From positions 310,001 through 374,000 of the forward strand of contig NZ_BLIN01000002.1 of assembly GCF_009811555.1 (NCBI RefSeq): DNA of 64,000 nt, in the 5' to 3' direction. Made by a program: the position numbers and the translations under genes. Of this stretch, positions 28,497 to 37,949 are shown in pieces. The first letter of the stretch is position 1. Each line of letters starts with the position of its first letter. This stretch comes from Streptomyces caniferus (GTDB lineage: Bacteria; Actinomycetota; Actinomycetes; Streptomycetales; Streptomycetaceae). The notes beneath the pieces are model-generated. The model had not been told where the DNA came from and made no database searches. It was given only the letters and a program-made list of their open reading frames with translations.

Positions 28497-31400
28497 TCAG
28501 GACGACACGACGGATCCCTGGCCGGGTGCCGGCTCCCCGAACAGCCGCAGGCGGTGCGCCACCGCGCCCGCCTCGCCGCGGCCGGAGACACCCAGCTTGG
28601 CGAGGATGTTGGAGACATGGACGCTGGCGGTCTTCGGGGAGATGAACAGGGCGTCGGCTATCTGGCGGTTGCTGCGCCCGTCGGCGACCAGGCGCAGTAC
28701 GTCGCGCTCGCGGGGGGTCAGGCCGAGGGATTCGGCGGGTACGGCGGCGGGTGAGGGCTCGGCGGCCGTGCCGCGCCCGGCGGCGGCCGTCGGCTGCGTC
28801 GCGGGCTCCGGCTTCGGGCCGGACAGGGGGATGCGGGCCCGCTGGGCGAGGAGTTCGAGTTCGTCGGCGAGCGGGCGGGCGCCCATCTCGACGGCCGCGG
28901 TGTGTGCCTGGGTGAGCAGGAGTACGGCGGCCTCGCGCGGCGTGCGGCCGTGGAGTCCGAGGGTGGCGCGCTCGCTGCCGTGGAGGAGGGACTCCGCCCA
29001 GCGGTAGCAGGACCGGGCGAGCTCGTGCGGGCGGTCCAGGGGCTCGAAGGCGGCGACCGTCCCGGCCCAGGCGTCGGGGGTCTCGCGGCCTTCGGCGCGG
29101 CGGAGTTCGGCGTCGAGCGCGAGGCCGTGGGCCGCCCAGACCGCGCAGATCCGGGGCAGCTTCTTGGCGGCCTCCCGGATGCGGGCGAGGACCGCGGCCC
29201 GGCCCGGTGCGGCGGCGGGCAGCCCGCGGGCGTCCGCTTCGGCGGTGGCGGCCGACCAGAGCAACGGCCAGGCGTAGCGCTGGGTGCCGGGCGGGAAGCC
29301 GGCGTCCAGGACCTGCTGGAGGATGCTGCGGGCATCGAGGATGCGGCCCTGGTGGACGGCGATCCGCAGGGCGTGCCGTGCCATGACGATGGCGTGCTGC
29401 GGCTGCGGGTCGTGGGTGCCGTAGTGCTCCTGGGCGACGGCGAGTTCGCGTTCGGCGCCGGCGAAGTCCCCCTGGCTGAGCGCGAGGTCGGTGCGGCGGC
29501 TGGCGGCGAGTGCGGTGGCCCGGGGGGTCTGGGCGAGGCGTGCCGCGTCGTCGGCGGCCCGGCCCGCCTCCTCCCACCGGCCCAGCGCCTGCAGGGATTC
29601 GGCGCGGTTGCCCAGCACCCAGCTGGTGCTGTCCTTGAGGCCGTAGCGGGTGGTGAGTTCCACGCCCCGCTCGGTGACCTCGACGGCCTCGCGGGAGCGG
29701 CCGACGCCTTCGAGGGCCGACGGGAAATTGACGTGGCCGCGGGCGATGACCGCGAAGTAGCCGCGGTCGACGGCGAGGCCGAGGCTGGTACGGAAGTCGG
29801 CGAGGCCCGCGTCGACCTCCCCGGCGTCCACCCGCAGCCCCGCCAGGGTCAGCCGGGAATTGAGTTCGGCCTCTTCATCGCCCACCAACTGGGCTAGTTC
29901 CACGGCGCGTTCGGCCGTCGCGAAGGTACCCGGGCCCGGGTCGTGGAGTATCGCCCAGCCGGCGACGGCGGCGAGCACCTCGGCGTGCACGGAGGACGGC
30001 GGCAGGCCGCGCATCAGCTCCTGTGCGGCGCCGAGGTCCTCCCAGCCGTTGCCGCGGCCGGTGCCCTGGCAGAGCCGGGAGCGCTGCACCAGGAACCACG
30101 CCGTACGGAGGGGGTCACTCTCGCCGCGCAGCGACCGCAGGGCGCGCTTGGTGATCGTGAAGGCGCGTTCGTTGTCGCCGGAGAGCCGGGCGGCCACCGC
30201 GATCTCGGCGAGCAGGTCGAGGAAGCCCAGGGCGTCGCCGTCATGGCAGCCGCAGGCCGGATACGCCTCGGCGTAGTCGACCGGGCGCACCCGCTGGCGG
30301 ACCTCGGTCGGCGCGTCGTCCCACAGCTCCAGGGCGCGGTCCAGCAGCCGCAGTTGTTCGGCGTAGGCGTGGCGGCGGCGGGCCTGGACGGAGGCGGCGA
30401 GGACGGCGGGCAGCGCCTTGGCCGCGTCATGGGACTTGTACCAGTAGCTGGCCAGCCGGGCGGCGCAGACATCGGCGCGGACCAGTGCGGGGTTGGCCTC
30501 CAGGGCCTCGGCGTAGCGACGGTTGAGGCGGGTGCGCTCGCCGGGCAGCAGGTCGTCGACGACGGCCTCACGGACGAGGGCGTGCCGGAAGCGGTAGCCC
30601 GTGCCGTCCTGGGTGGGCACGAGGGTGTTGGTGCCGACGGCGGAGCGCAGGGCCTCGATGAGGTCGTCCTCGGGCATCTGGCAGACGGCGGAGAGGAGTT
30701 CGTGCTCGACCGTGGAGCCGCCCTCGGCGGCCGTGCGCACCACCCGCTGGGCGTCCTCGGGGAGCGCCTCGACGCGCACCAGCAGCAGATCGCGCAGCGG
30801 GTCGCTGAGGCCGTGCAGAGCGCCGTCGGCGAGGCCGCGGGCCAGCTCCTCGACGAAGAAGGCGTTGCCCTCGGAGCGCTTGAAGACCCGGTCGACGGTG
30901 TCCTCTTCGGGATCGCTGCCGTTGATCCCGGCGATCTGGGAGCGGACCTCCTCGCGGTTGAAGCGGGCGAGTTCGACGCGGCGGACCGTGCGCATCCGGT
31001 CGATCTCGGCGAGGAAGGGGCGCAGGGGGTGGCGGCGGTGGATGTCGTCCGAGCGGTACGTCGCCACCAGGAGGACATTGGCGTCGTGCAGGGAGCGCAG
31101 GAGGTAGGCGAGCAGCTCGCGGGTGGAGCGGTCGGCCCAGTGGAGGTCCTCGACGACGATGACGAGGGTGCGGTGGGCGGCGAGCCGCTCCAGGAGGCGG
31201 GCGGTCAGCTCGAAGAGGCGGGCGCGGCCGATCTCCTCGTCGTGGGCCTCGCCGGGGGTCTCCCCCAATTCGGGCAGGATGCGGGCGAGTTCGCCCTCCT
31301 GACCGGCGACGGCGGCGGCCAGCTCGTCGCGCAGATGCCAGTTGAGGGTGTGCAGGATCGAGGAGAACGGGGCGAAGGGCAGGCCTTCGGAGCCGATCTC

Positions 31401-31748
31401 GATGCAGCCGCCGAGCGCGACGAGCGCACCGCGGGCGCGGGCGGACTCGCTGAACTCCTCGATGAGACGGGTCTTGCCGACCCCGGCCTCACCGCCGATC
31501 AGCAGGGCCTGGGGCTCGCCGGACGCCGCGATGCGGGCGAGCGCGTCCCCCAGCACGGCGAGTTCGGCCGCGCGGCCGACGAACACGGGACTGACGGACC
31601 TGGTCTCCACGCTGGTGAGCATCGCACAGGGGTCCGACAATCCGGCAGTGGGTTTCGCTATACGAAGCGCCCGGCCCGGTGCGGAGGGCACCTGGGGCCG
31701 GGCGGACGGCAGTGGGGCGGACGGCGGGGCCGGCACCTGGGGCGCCAT
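28497..31748 (-). CDS. LAL-type LuxR-family ATP-binding transcriptional regulator
   Basis: A 1083-residue large ATP-binding LuxR regulator. Walker A is GGEAGVGKT (85-93), Walker B is LVIVVEDLHWAD, a TPR-like helical middle spans about 470-970, and a C-terminal LuxR helix-turn-helix ends it (LTPRERDVLRLVADGRSNRQIADALFISPKTASVHVSNILAKLGVS). These proteins activate gene sets in response to an unknown ligand. The ATG at 31748 has GCGAGG upstream and begins 14 bp after the stop of the 65-aa gene; Met43 (31622) is a later alternative because family similarity begins near there. The two genes are probably translated from one message. Confidence 0.9.
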   Translation of the reverse strand: MAPQVPAPPSAPLPSARPQVPSAPGRALRIAKPTAGLSDPCAMLTSVETRSVSPVFVGRAAELAVLGDALARIAASGEPQALLIGGEAGVGKTRLIEEFSESARARGALVALGGCIEIGSEGLPFAPFSSILHTLNWHLRDELAAAVAGQEGELARILPELGETPGEAHDEEIGRARLFELTARLLERLAAHRTLVIVVEDLHWADRSTRELLAYLLRSLHDANVLLVATYRSDDIHRRHPLRPFLAEIDRMRTVRRVELARFNREEVRSQIAGINGSDPEEDTVDRVFKRSEGNAFFVEELARGLADGALHGLSDPLRDLLLVRVEALPEDAQRVVRTAAEGGSTVEHELLSAVCQMPEDDLIEALRSAVGTNTLVPTQDGTGYRFRHALVREAVVDDLLPGERTRLNRRYAEALEANPALVRADVCAARLASYWYKSHDAAKALPAVLAASVQARRRHAYAEQLRLLDRALELWDDAPTEVRQRVRPVDYAEAYPACGCHDGDALGFLDLLAEIAVAARLSGDNERAFTITKRALRSLRGESDPLRTAWFLVQRSRLCQGTGRGNGWEDLGAAQELMRGLPPSSVHAEVLAAVAGWAILHDPGPGTFATAERAVELAQLVGDEEAELNSRLTLAGLRVDAGEVDAGLADFRTSLGLAVDRGYFAVIARGHVNFPSALEGVGRSREAVEVTERGVELTTRYGLKDSTSWVLGNRAESLQALGRWEEAGRAADDAARLAQTPRATALAASRRTDLALSQGDFAGAERELAVAQEHYGTHDPQPQHAIVMARHALRIAVHQGRILDARSILQQVLDAGFPPGTQRYAWPLLWSAATAEADARGLPAAAPGRAAVLARIREAAKKLPRICAVWAAHGLALDAELRRAEGRETPDAWAGTVAAFEPLDRPHELARSCYRWAESLLHGSERATLGLHGRTPREAAVLLLTQAHTAAVEMGARPLADELELLAQRARIPLSGPKPEPATQPTAAAGRGTAAEPSPAAVPAESLGLTPRERDVLRLVADGRSNRQIADALFISPKTASVHVSNILAKLGVSGRGEAGAVAHRLRLFGEPAPGQGSVVSS

Positions 31749-31761
31749 GGGAGCCTCGCGG

Positions 31762-31959
31762 TCAGGCGGCGGCGCGGCGGATCCGCAGCCACCGGCCCCG
31801 GGTACTCACCCGCCCTTCGGGTTCGTTCGCCCCGGAGCGGGCGGCGCCGCGGCGGCCGGCCTGTGCGGCCCCGGTGGCCTCGCGCACCAGGCGCTGACGG
31901 TCGGCCTCGCGGCGCAGCTCTTCGTGACGGACCCGGATCTCCAGCTCGGAGCGGTACAT
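31762..31959 (-). CDS. Small conserved basic protein, 65 aa
   Basis: A 65-residue protein starting MYRSELEIRVRHEELRREAD. It is very rich in Arg and Glu, and the first half should be one long helix. GGGGAGA lies 6 bp before the ATG. It precedes the LAL regulator by 13 bp, so the two look co-transcribed. I recognise similar small proteins beside this type of regulator in Streptomyces but know no function. Confidence 0.75.
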   Translation of the reverse strand: MYRSELEIRVRHEELRREADRQRLVREATGAAQAGRRGAARSGANEPEGRVSTRGRWLRIRRAAA

Positions 31960-32162
31960 GGTGTCTCCCCTGACGACGGTGAGGTGGTGCTCGACGGCTT
32001 GTCGATGTGCTCAAGCCTCGTCGCCAAGGGGGGTCCGCCACATCGGGAGGGTTCCCGATCTTCGGACCCGGGCGGTGCCCGGAAACCCGCGATGTCGCCC
32101 CGGGGTTCCTTAGGCACCGCCCGTGGCACCCGTACGGTGCTTAGGAAGCGGCCCGGACGGCC

Positions 32163-32816
32163 TTACGGAGCCGCGGGGCCGCCGCCCGTGGGGGCCTTAG
32201 GAACGGTGGGCATGTTCCCGAACAGGTCGAGGTACATGCCCGCGGAGATCAGGATCCCCAGCACGCCGAGGGCCAGCCCGCCCCAGGCGACGGCCCGCAC
32301 CCAGGTGGCGCGCGGGCGGGTCAGCACCACCGCGGCGACGGCCACGGCGAGCACCGCGAAGAAGCCGTTGACCAGGGCGTTGGTGTGCCAGGAGGCGCCG
32401 TAGACGGCAGAGATCTGGTCGGCGGCCTGGGCCTTGCCCGACTGGACCTTGATCTGGCCCATCAGGTTCGCCCGCTCGGCCAGGGTCGTGCCGAGCCAGG
32501 TGCCGGTGACGGACGCGAGGCCGACGCCCGCGGCGACGACGGCGCCGGCGCCGGCGGCGATCCCGGCGGTGGCACGGGTGGTGGCGTGGGTGTCGCGGTC
32601 GAGGTCGTCGGCGCCGTCGCCCGCTTCGAGGTCACTGGCCTCGTCCTGCGCGGCGAGGGCGGCGTTGTCGTCGGCGTGCTCGTCGACCTTGGCGCCGGCC
32701 TTGCCGGCCGCTTCCGCCTCGGTGGTCTCCGGGATCGCAGCAGTCTCCTTGGCCCCCTGCGCCGGCACGGTCGTCTCGTCGTCGGTTCGCTTCTCGGTCG
32801 TCCTGGTCGTTCCCAT
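32163..32816 (-). CDS. Membrane protein with acidic N-terminal region, 217 aa
   Basis: The first 85 residues are hydrophilic, rich in Glu, Asp, Thr and Ala. They are followed by four likely membrane helices (about 88-112, 140-165, 168-185 and 188-208). There is no recognised domain and no signal peptide; the N-terminus should face the cytoplasm. ATG at 32816 starts MGTTRTTEKRTDDE. Upstream and downstream genes on the same strand are the MMPL exporter and the 65-aa protein, at 117 and 203 bp. Confidence 0.75.
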   Translation of the reverse strand: MGTTRTTEKRTDDETTVPAQGAKETAAIPETTEAEAAGKAGAKVDEHADDNAALAAQDEASDLEAGDGADDLDRDTHATTRATAGIAAGAGAVVAAGVGLASVTGTWLGTTLAERANLMGQIKVQSGKAQAADQISAVYGASWHTNALVNGFFAVLAVAVAAVVLTRPRATWVRAVAWGGLALGVLGILISAGMYLDLFGNMPTVPKAPTGGGPAAP

Positions 32817-32933
32817 GGGCGCGACCGTAGGTGCCGTGTCTGAGAGTGAGATGAGAACGGCGCCGGCGGGCGGGCGGCGGACGGCGACACGCCGACCGCG
32901 GACCCCGCGCGCGGGCCGGGCCGACGCCGGTTC

Positions 32934-35192
32934 CTATACCCCCACCAGCGGTTTCTCCCCGCCCTGCGGTCCGGGCAGGGTCGCCGCCGCGCCCGGTTCC
33001 GGCGGCGGCTCGATGCTGATCCGGGGCAGCCACCGGTCGAGCCAGGACGGCAGCCACCAGTTGGCGCCGCCCAGCAGGTGCATCAGGGCGGGCACCAGGA
33101 GCGTGCGGAGCACGAAGGCGTCCAGGGCGACGGCACAGGCCAGCCCGATGCCGAACATCGCGATGGTCCGGTCCCCGCTGAGGATGAAGGCCGCGAACAC
33201 CGCGATCATGATGACCGCCGCCGAGTTGATCACCCGGCTGGTCTCGGCCAGGCCGACGCGTACCGCCCGGCAGTTGTTCCCGGTCAGCTGCCACTCCTCG
33301 TACATCCGGGAGACCAGGAACACCTGGTAGTCCATGGACAGGCCGAAGAGCACCGACACCATGATGACCGGCAGGAACGGTTCGACCGGGCCGGCGCTGC
33401 CCAGTCCCAGCAGTTCGCTGCCCCAGCCCCACTGGAAGACCGCGACGACGATCCCGAAGGACGAGGCGACGGCCGCGACATTCATCAGGGCGGCCTTGAG
33501 CGGGATGCCGATGCTGCGGAAGGCGAGCAGCAGCAGCACCGAGCCGAGCGCGATGACGACGCCGATGAAGAGCGGCAGTTTGCCGACGATGACGGACGCG
33601 AAGTCGTCGTAGCTCGCGGTGATGCCGCCGACCCGCACCCGCAGCGTGCTGTCGCCCCCAGCCGCGGGCAGCACGTCGGTGCGCAGGTGTGCCACCAGGT
33701 CGGAGGTCTGCCGGGACTGCGGGGAGGTGGTCGGTACGACGGTGATCACGCCGGTGCTGTGGCTGCCGTCGAACTCGGGGGCGCCGACCTGGGCGATGCC
33801 GGGCACCTCCCGCAGCCGCTGCGGCAGCCGGTCGAAGGCGATCCGGTCCTTGGCGCCGTCCAGGGTGCCGACGAGCGTCAGCGGCCCGTTGAACCCGGGG
33901 CCGAATCCGCCGCCGCGGCCGTCGCCGGGCCCGCCGCCGGCCAGCAGGTCGTAGGCCTTGCGGGTGGTCGAGGCGGCGGGGTTGTTGCCCTGGTCGGAGG
34001 TGCCCAGATGCAGCCCGAGGGTCGGCAGGGCGAGGACGATCATGACGGCCGCCGCGGTCGTCCCCAGCAGCTTGGGATGCCGCTCGACGAACCCGGACCA
34101 GCGGGCGGCGATGCCGGTGGGCCGCTCGGGCCGCGGTCCCCGCTCGGCCAGTCGTCGGCGCTCGCGGCGGCTGAGCGCGCGCATCCCGATCAGCCCGAGC
34201 AGCGCCGGCAGCAGGGTGACGGCGGCGGCCACCGTCAGGACCACGGTGAGCGAGGCGGCGAGCGCGACACCGTTGAGGAAGCTCAGCCGCAGGATCAGCA
34301 TGCCCAGCAGCGCGATGCACACGGTGGCCCCGGCGAAGACCACCGCGCGTCCGGACACCGAGACGGCGCGGACGGCGGCCTCGTGGACCGGCAGTCCGGC
34401 GCGCAGCCCCTTGCCGTGCCGGGTGACGATGAACAGCGCGTAGTCGATCCCGACGCCGAGACCGATCAGCATGCCGAGCATCGGGGCGAAGTCGGCGACG
34501 GTCATGGCGTGGCCGAGCAGGGTGATGCCGGCCGAGGCGGTGCCGACGGCGGCCAGCGCGGTGATGATCGGCAGGACGGTCGCGGCGAGCGACCCGAAGG
34601 CGAGGAAGAGCACCACGGCCGCGGCGCCGAGCCCGATGATCTCCGGGAGCTGGGCGCGCGGCGCCTCGGTCAGCGCGATCCCCGCGCCGCCGAGTTCGAC
34701 CTGGAGGCCGCCGCCGGTCGCGGTCCGCGCGGTGTCGACGACCCGGCGGACCTGGGCGGGGTCCAGCTCGTCGGTGGCACGGTCGAAGACCACCGAGGCG
34801 TAGGCGGTGTGCCCGTCCCTGCTGATCTGCTGTGCGCCCTGGCCGCCGGACGGGCGCGCGCCGGGCCCGCCGTAGGGGCTGTGCACCTCGGCGACGCCGG
34901 GCAGCGCGGCGACCTTCTCCAGGGTGCGCGTCATCGTCTTGCGGACCGCGGCGGAGCGCACCGTTCCGGAGTCCGTGTGCCATACGAGGGTGTCGCTGTC
35001 CCCGGACTGTCCGGGAAAGGCCCGGTCCAGCAGGGCCGAGGCCCGCCCGGATTCGGTCCCGGGCACCTCGTAGTTGTTGGAGTACGCGGAGCCCGCCACC
35101 CCCGCGGCGGCGGCGGCCCCCGCGAGGACGGCGAGCCAGAGCACGATCACCACGATGCGGCGCCTGAGACACCACCGAGCCAGAGCGGTCAC
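32934..35192 (-). CDS. MMPL-family RND exporter
   Basis: A 752-residue membrane transporter with the RND repeat: helix 1 near residue 12-32, a periplasm-side loop, five more helices, then the second half with the same pattern. MMPL signatures include IDYALFIVTRHGKGLRAG and MDYQVFLVSRMYEEW with a conserved Asp-Tyr pair in each half. Such proteins use proton flux to export lipids, siderophores or antibiotics (ActII-3 type). The GTG at 35192 follows GACGAGG. The substrate is unknown; no biosynthetic gene adjoins it, apart from the phospholipase gene upstream. Confidence 0.9.
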   Translation of the reverse strand: MTALARWCLRRRIVVIVLWLAVLAGAAAAAGVAGSAYSNNYEVPGTESGRASALLDRAFPGQSGDSDTLVWHTDSGTVRSAAVRKTMTRTLEKVAALPGVAEVHSPYGGPGARPSGGQGAQQISRDGHTAYASVVFDRATDELDPAQVRRVVDTARTATGGGLQVELGGAGIALTEAPRAQLPEIIGLGAAAVVLFLAFGSLAATVLPIITALAAVGTASAGITLLGHAMTVADFAPMLGMLIGLGVGIDYALFIVTRHGKGLRAGLPVHEAAVRAVSVSGRAVVFAGATVCIALLGMLILRLSFLNGVALAASLTVVLTVAAAVTLLPALLGLIGMRALSRRERRRLAERGPRPERPTGIAARWSGFVERHPKLLGTTAAAVMIVLALPTLGLHLGTSDQGNNPAASTTRKAYDLLAGGGPGDGRGGGFGPGFNGPLTLVGTLDGAKDRIAFDRLPQRLREVPGIAQVGAPEFDGSHSTGVITVVPTTSPQSRQTSDLVAHLRTDVLPAAGGDSTLRVRVGGITASYDDFASVIVGKLPLFIGVVIALGSVLLLLAFRSIGIPLKAALMNVAAVASSFGIVVAVFQWGWGSELLGLGSAGPVEPFLPVIMVSVLFGLSMDYQVFLVSRMYEEWQLTGNNCRAVRVGLAETSRVINSAAVIMIAVFAAFILSGDRTIAMFGIGLACAVALDAFVLRTLLVPALMHLLGGANWWLPSWLDRWLPRISIEPPPEPGAAATLPGPQGGEKPLVGV

Positions 35193-35355
35193 GGACCTCG
35201 TCTGCTTCCCGGGGTTGTGCGTCGATATCTCCCGGGAGCGGGTGGTGCCGAGCGCGGATGTACGGGGGACGGGCGGGCCCGCCGCATGCCCGTGAGGGAG
35301 CGGCGGCCCCCCTCTTCCGTGCAGAGTGTCAGCCCGGGGAGATCCTTTGCGGTGT

Positions 35356-35373
35356 TTGTGGACTTCCCCACAA
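35356..35373. promoter_or_regulatory. Inverted repeat upstream of the MMPL exporter
   Basis: TTGTGG (35356-35361) and CCACAA (35368-35373) flank ACTTCC; the symmetry continues outward as GTG/CAC with one extra base. It is 164 bp before the exporter start and may be a regulator site. No known motif name fits. Confidence 0.3.
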
Positions 35374-35458
35374 CACGTCGGGAATAGGGAACTCGTCCCG
35401 GACCCGGCCGCGCCGCGTGCACCCCGTACGGGCCGCCTCGGCCCCCGCGCGGACCGCC

Positions 35459-37570
35459 TCAGCCGGTGACCGACTCCCTGCCGTTCTCCACGTGGCCCAT
35501 CAGCCGGCGGTGGAAGGACGGGTCCTCGGCGGCCGAGAGGGCGAGGTCGTACCAGCCGTGCGCGTCCCCGGCCCGATGGGCGACCGTGCGGACGGCGCCG
35601 GCCCTCACTTTCAGGGTGCGCGGCGCGGTGTCCGCGTACGCCAGCGGCTCCAGGGTGAAGGTCAGGTCGGTGCGGCCGGGGTTGGTGAGGGTCAGGTGGA
35701 GCTCCCGGCGCCGGGCGTCGATCCGGGTGCCGACCGCGACGGCCGCGGCGGCGCCCCGCCCCGTCCCGGCGAACTCCCGCCGGAAGCCGTTCGGCCCGGT
35801 CACCGTGAAGCGGTACGCCCCGTCCTTGACCGGTACCGCCCACTCGCCCTTCCCCTGCACGTCCCGGTGCTGCGGGGCGGCGAACTCCTTCGCGTACGGG
35901 TGGAGCGCGAGGTGCGCGGAGGCCTCGCCGTCGTTGCGCACGGCCAGCCGGAAGACGGCGGCGGCCGGGTCGAAGCCGCCGTCGGCGTCCGGCTGGTACG
36001 GCAGTGCCCTGGCCGGACGGCTGCCGTGTTCCTGCCGCGGCTGGGCCTGTTCGAACGGCGGCCACGGCAGCCAGCGCCCGCTGAACGGCGGGACCTCGCC
36101 GGGCGGCCGCACCGACGGCTTCCCGCGCCCGCGGGAGAAGTCGAAGGCGGCGGTCAGATCGCCGCAGACGGTGCGCCGCCAGGGGCTGATGTTGGGCTCC
36201 TCGACGCCCGTCCAGCGCTCCAGGAACCGGGTGATCGAGGTGTGGTCGAAGACCTGCGAGCAGGCGTAGCCGCCGACCGTCCACGGCGAGATGACCAGCA
36301 TCGGCACCCGCATGCCCAGACCGGTCGGCCGGCCGTCCCAGAATTCGCCGGCCGTCCCCGCCGGCGGGACCGGCGGCGGCACGTGGTCGAAGAACCCGTC
36401 GTTCTCGTCGTAGGTCAGGAAGAGCGCGGTGTGCCGCCAGACGTCCGGGTGACTGCCGAGCGCGTCCAGCACCCGGTGGACGAGGGTGGCGCTCTGGGCC
36501 GGCGAGGACGAACCGGGGTGCTCGGAGTCCGCGGCGGACGGCACGAGGTAGGACACCTCGGGCAGCCTGTCGTGCGCGACGTCCGCGACGAAGGCGGCCG
36601 CCGTGTTGCCCGGCTCACCGCGGCGCAGCGCCCGCTCGAACAGGCTGCGCTCGGCGCTGCCCAGCCCGTTCACGCCCTCCTCCAGCAGCGCCCGCAGCCG
36701 CGGCCGCCCGGCCTCGTCGGCGGCCGCCAGCTTCCCGTAGTAGCCGGTCATGTTCTGCACCCCGGACACCTTGGCCAGGGCCTTCCTCGCGATCGCCTTG
36801 AAGTGCGCGTAGAACTCCAGGTTGTTGTCGGTGAAGTTGTCCCACTCCTGGTAGACCCGCCAGCTGCGGCCGGCCTTCTCCAGCCGCTCGGGGTAGGTGG
36901 TCCAGGTGTAGCCGGGGTGGAGGTCCTCCGCGTACGCGTCGTTGCCCACGGCGCGCTTGCCGTCCGGCTCATAGCCCGTCCAGCCGCTCACCAGGTGGTT
37001 GCGGTTGGGGCTGGTGGAGGAGTGGATCGAGGAGTGGTAGGCGTCGCAGACGGTGAAGGTGTCCGCGAGCTCGTAGTGCAGCGGGACGTCCTGCCGGGTG
37101 TAGTACGCCATCGTGGCGGGGGACTTGGCGTTGACCCAGTTGTTCATCCAGCCGCCGTTCCACGCCCGGGACCCGCCGTCCCAGCCGTGGTCGAGCGCGC
37201 CGATGTACTGCAGGTCCTTGTGCTGCGCCGCGGCCGCTCCGCGCACCGGGAACGGCAGCACGGTCCCGAGGCCCAGGAGTCCGGGCTGCTCGAACACGCT
37301 CCGGCCGCCGGGCAGGTGGACGGCATTGCGGTCGGCGTAGCCGCGTACGCCGCGCAGCGTGCCGAAATAGTGGTCGAAGGAGCGGTTCTCCTGCATCAGC
37401 ACGACCACATGCCGGAGGTCCGCGAGCCCGTTGCCGCCGCGCGCCGGCCGTGCCGCGTCGGCCGCCAGCGCCTGCCGCAACGACGGCGGCAGCAGCGATC
37501 CGGCCGCCGCCGCGCCCGCCGTCGCCGCCCCGACTCCCAGTAAGCGTCTGCGAGATATCCCAGGTGCCAT
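35459..37570 (-). CDS. Tat-exported phosphocholine-specific phospholipase C
   Basis: A 703-residue secreted phospholipase C. The twin-arginine signal (SRRRLLGVGAATAG at residues 6-19) ends near AAGSLLPPS. The phosphoesterase domain begins with the hallmark HVVVLMQENRSFDHYFGTL (E61, N62 are metal/catalytic). Two C-terminal DUF756 beta domains follow (about 500-590 and 600-690). It cleaves phosphatidylcholine or similar phospholipids outside the cell and can supply phosphate. The ATG at 37570 follows GGGAGG. It is divergent from the argininosuccinate-synthase-like gene and followed by the MMPL exporter at 266 bp. Confidence 0.93.
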   Translation of the reverse strand: MAPGISRRRLLGVGAATAGAAAAGSLLPPSLRQALAADAARPARGGNGLADLRHVVVLMQENRSFDHYFGTLRGVRGYADRNAVHLPGGRSVFEQPGLLGLGTVLPFPVRGAAAAQHKDLQYIGALDHGWDGGSRAWNGGWMNNWVNAKSPATMAYYTRQDVPLHYELADTFTVCDAYHSSIHSSTSPNRNHLVSGWTGYEPDGKRAVGNDAYAEDLHPGYTWTTYPERLEKAGRSWRVYQEWDNFTDNNLEFYAHFKAIARKALAKVSGVQNMTGYYGKLAAADEAGRPRLRALLEEGVNGLGSAERSLFERALRRGEPGNTAAAFVADVAHDRLPEVSYLVPSAADSEHPGSSSPAQSATLVHRVLDALGSHPDVWRHTALFLTYDENDGFFDHVPPPVPPAGTAGEFWDGRPTGLGMRVPMLVISPWTVGGYACSQVFDHTSITRFLERWTGVEEPNISPWRRTVCGDLTAAFDFSRGRGKPSVRPPGEVPPFSGRWLPWPPFEQAQPRQEHGSRPARALPYQPDADGGFDPAAAVFRLAVRNDGEASAHLALHPYAKEFAAPQHRDVQGKGEWAVPVKDGAYRFTVTGPNGFRREFAGTGRGAAAAVAVGTRIDARRRELHLTLTNPGRTDLTFTLEPLAYADTAPRTLKVRAGAVRTVAHRAGDAHGWYDLALSAAEDPSFHRRLMGHVENGRESVTG

Positions 37571-37863
37571 GTCCGACCTCCCAGTCGACGGTCCATCAGC
37601 CAGTCACGGGACTCCCCTCAGGGGCGAGGGTCGCCCGGGACGCTAGCGGAGGGGCGTGCAGGGCGGTAGACAGCGGAGTGACAACGCGGGAAACGGCGAA
37701 GAGGCCGGAATGCGTACGCCGTTGAGCCCCGCTCCCCCGCGGTGCGGGCGCCGCGCGCCGGGGGTGCACCCACGGTCCCCGGGGTGGCGCCGCCCCGCTG
37801 ACCGGGAGCGGACGTGTCCGGTTCCGGCGCGCGACGGCTGTTCCCCGCGGGCGCACCGCCCCG
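37571..37863. other. Divergent promoter region, no gene
   Basis: About 290 bp between the phospholipase start and the inverted repeat of the next operon. It is very GC-rich with many weak self-complementary patches and no reading frame with a ribosome site. Promoters of both operons should lie here; no clear -35/-10 pair could be picked out. Confidence 0.4.
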
Positions 37864-37933
37864 GAAAGATCATGTTCAGGGGGGCCGGGGAGACGCCTGA
37901 CGCGTCGCCCCCGGGCTCCGAAGATGATCTTTC
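37864..37933 (+). promoter_or_regulatory. Long inverted-repeat leader structure abutting the ribosome site
   Basis: GAAAGATCAT (37864-37873) and ATGATCTTTC (37924-37933) are perfect 10-bp reverse complements. Between them CCGGGG pairs with CCCCGG, with neighbouring G-C pairs, and GACGC pairs with GCGTC around CTGAC. The whole 70 nt can therefore fold as one nested hairpin. Its right arm ends immediately before GGAGGA (37934-37939), the ribosome site of the next gene. It could be an RNA switch, a translation-blocking hairpin or a DNA operator. Three AT-rich bases per arm in this GC-rich context argue against chance. Confidence 0.6.
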
Positions 37934-37949
37934 GGAGGAAGCACACGTC

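Noticed and set aside
35356..35373. DnaA box or replication origin
   Set aside because: TTGTGG...CCACAA loosely recalls DnaA boxes, but there is only one copy and no origin genes nearby.
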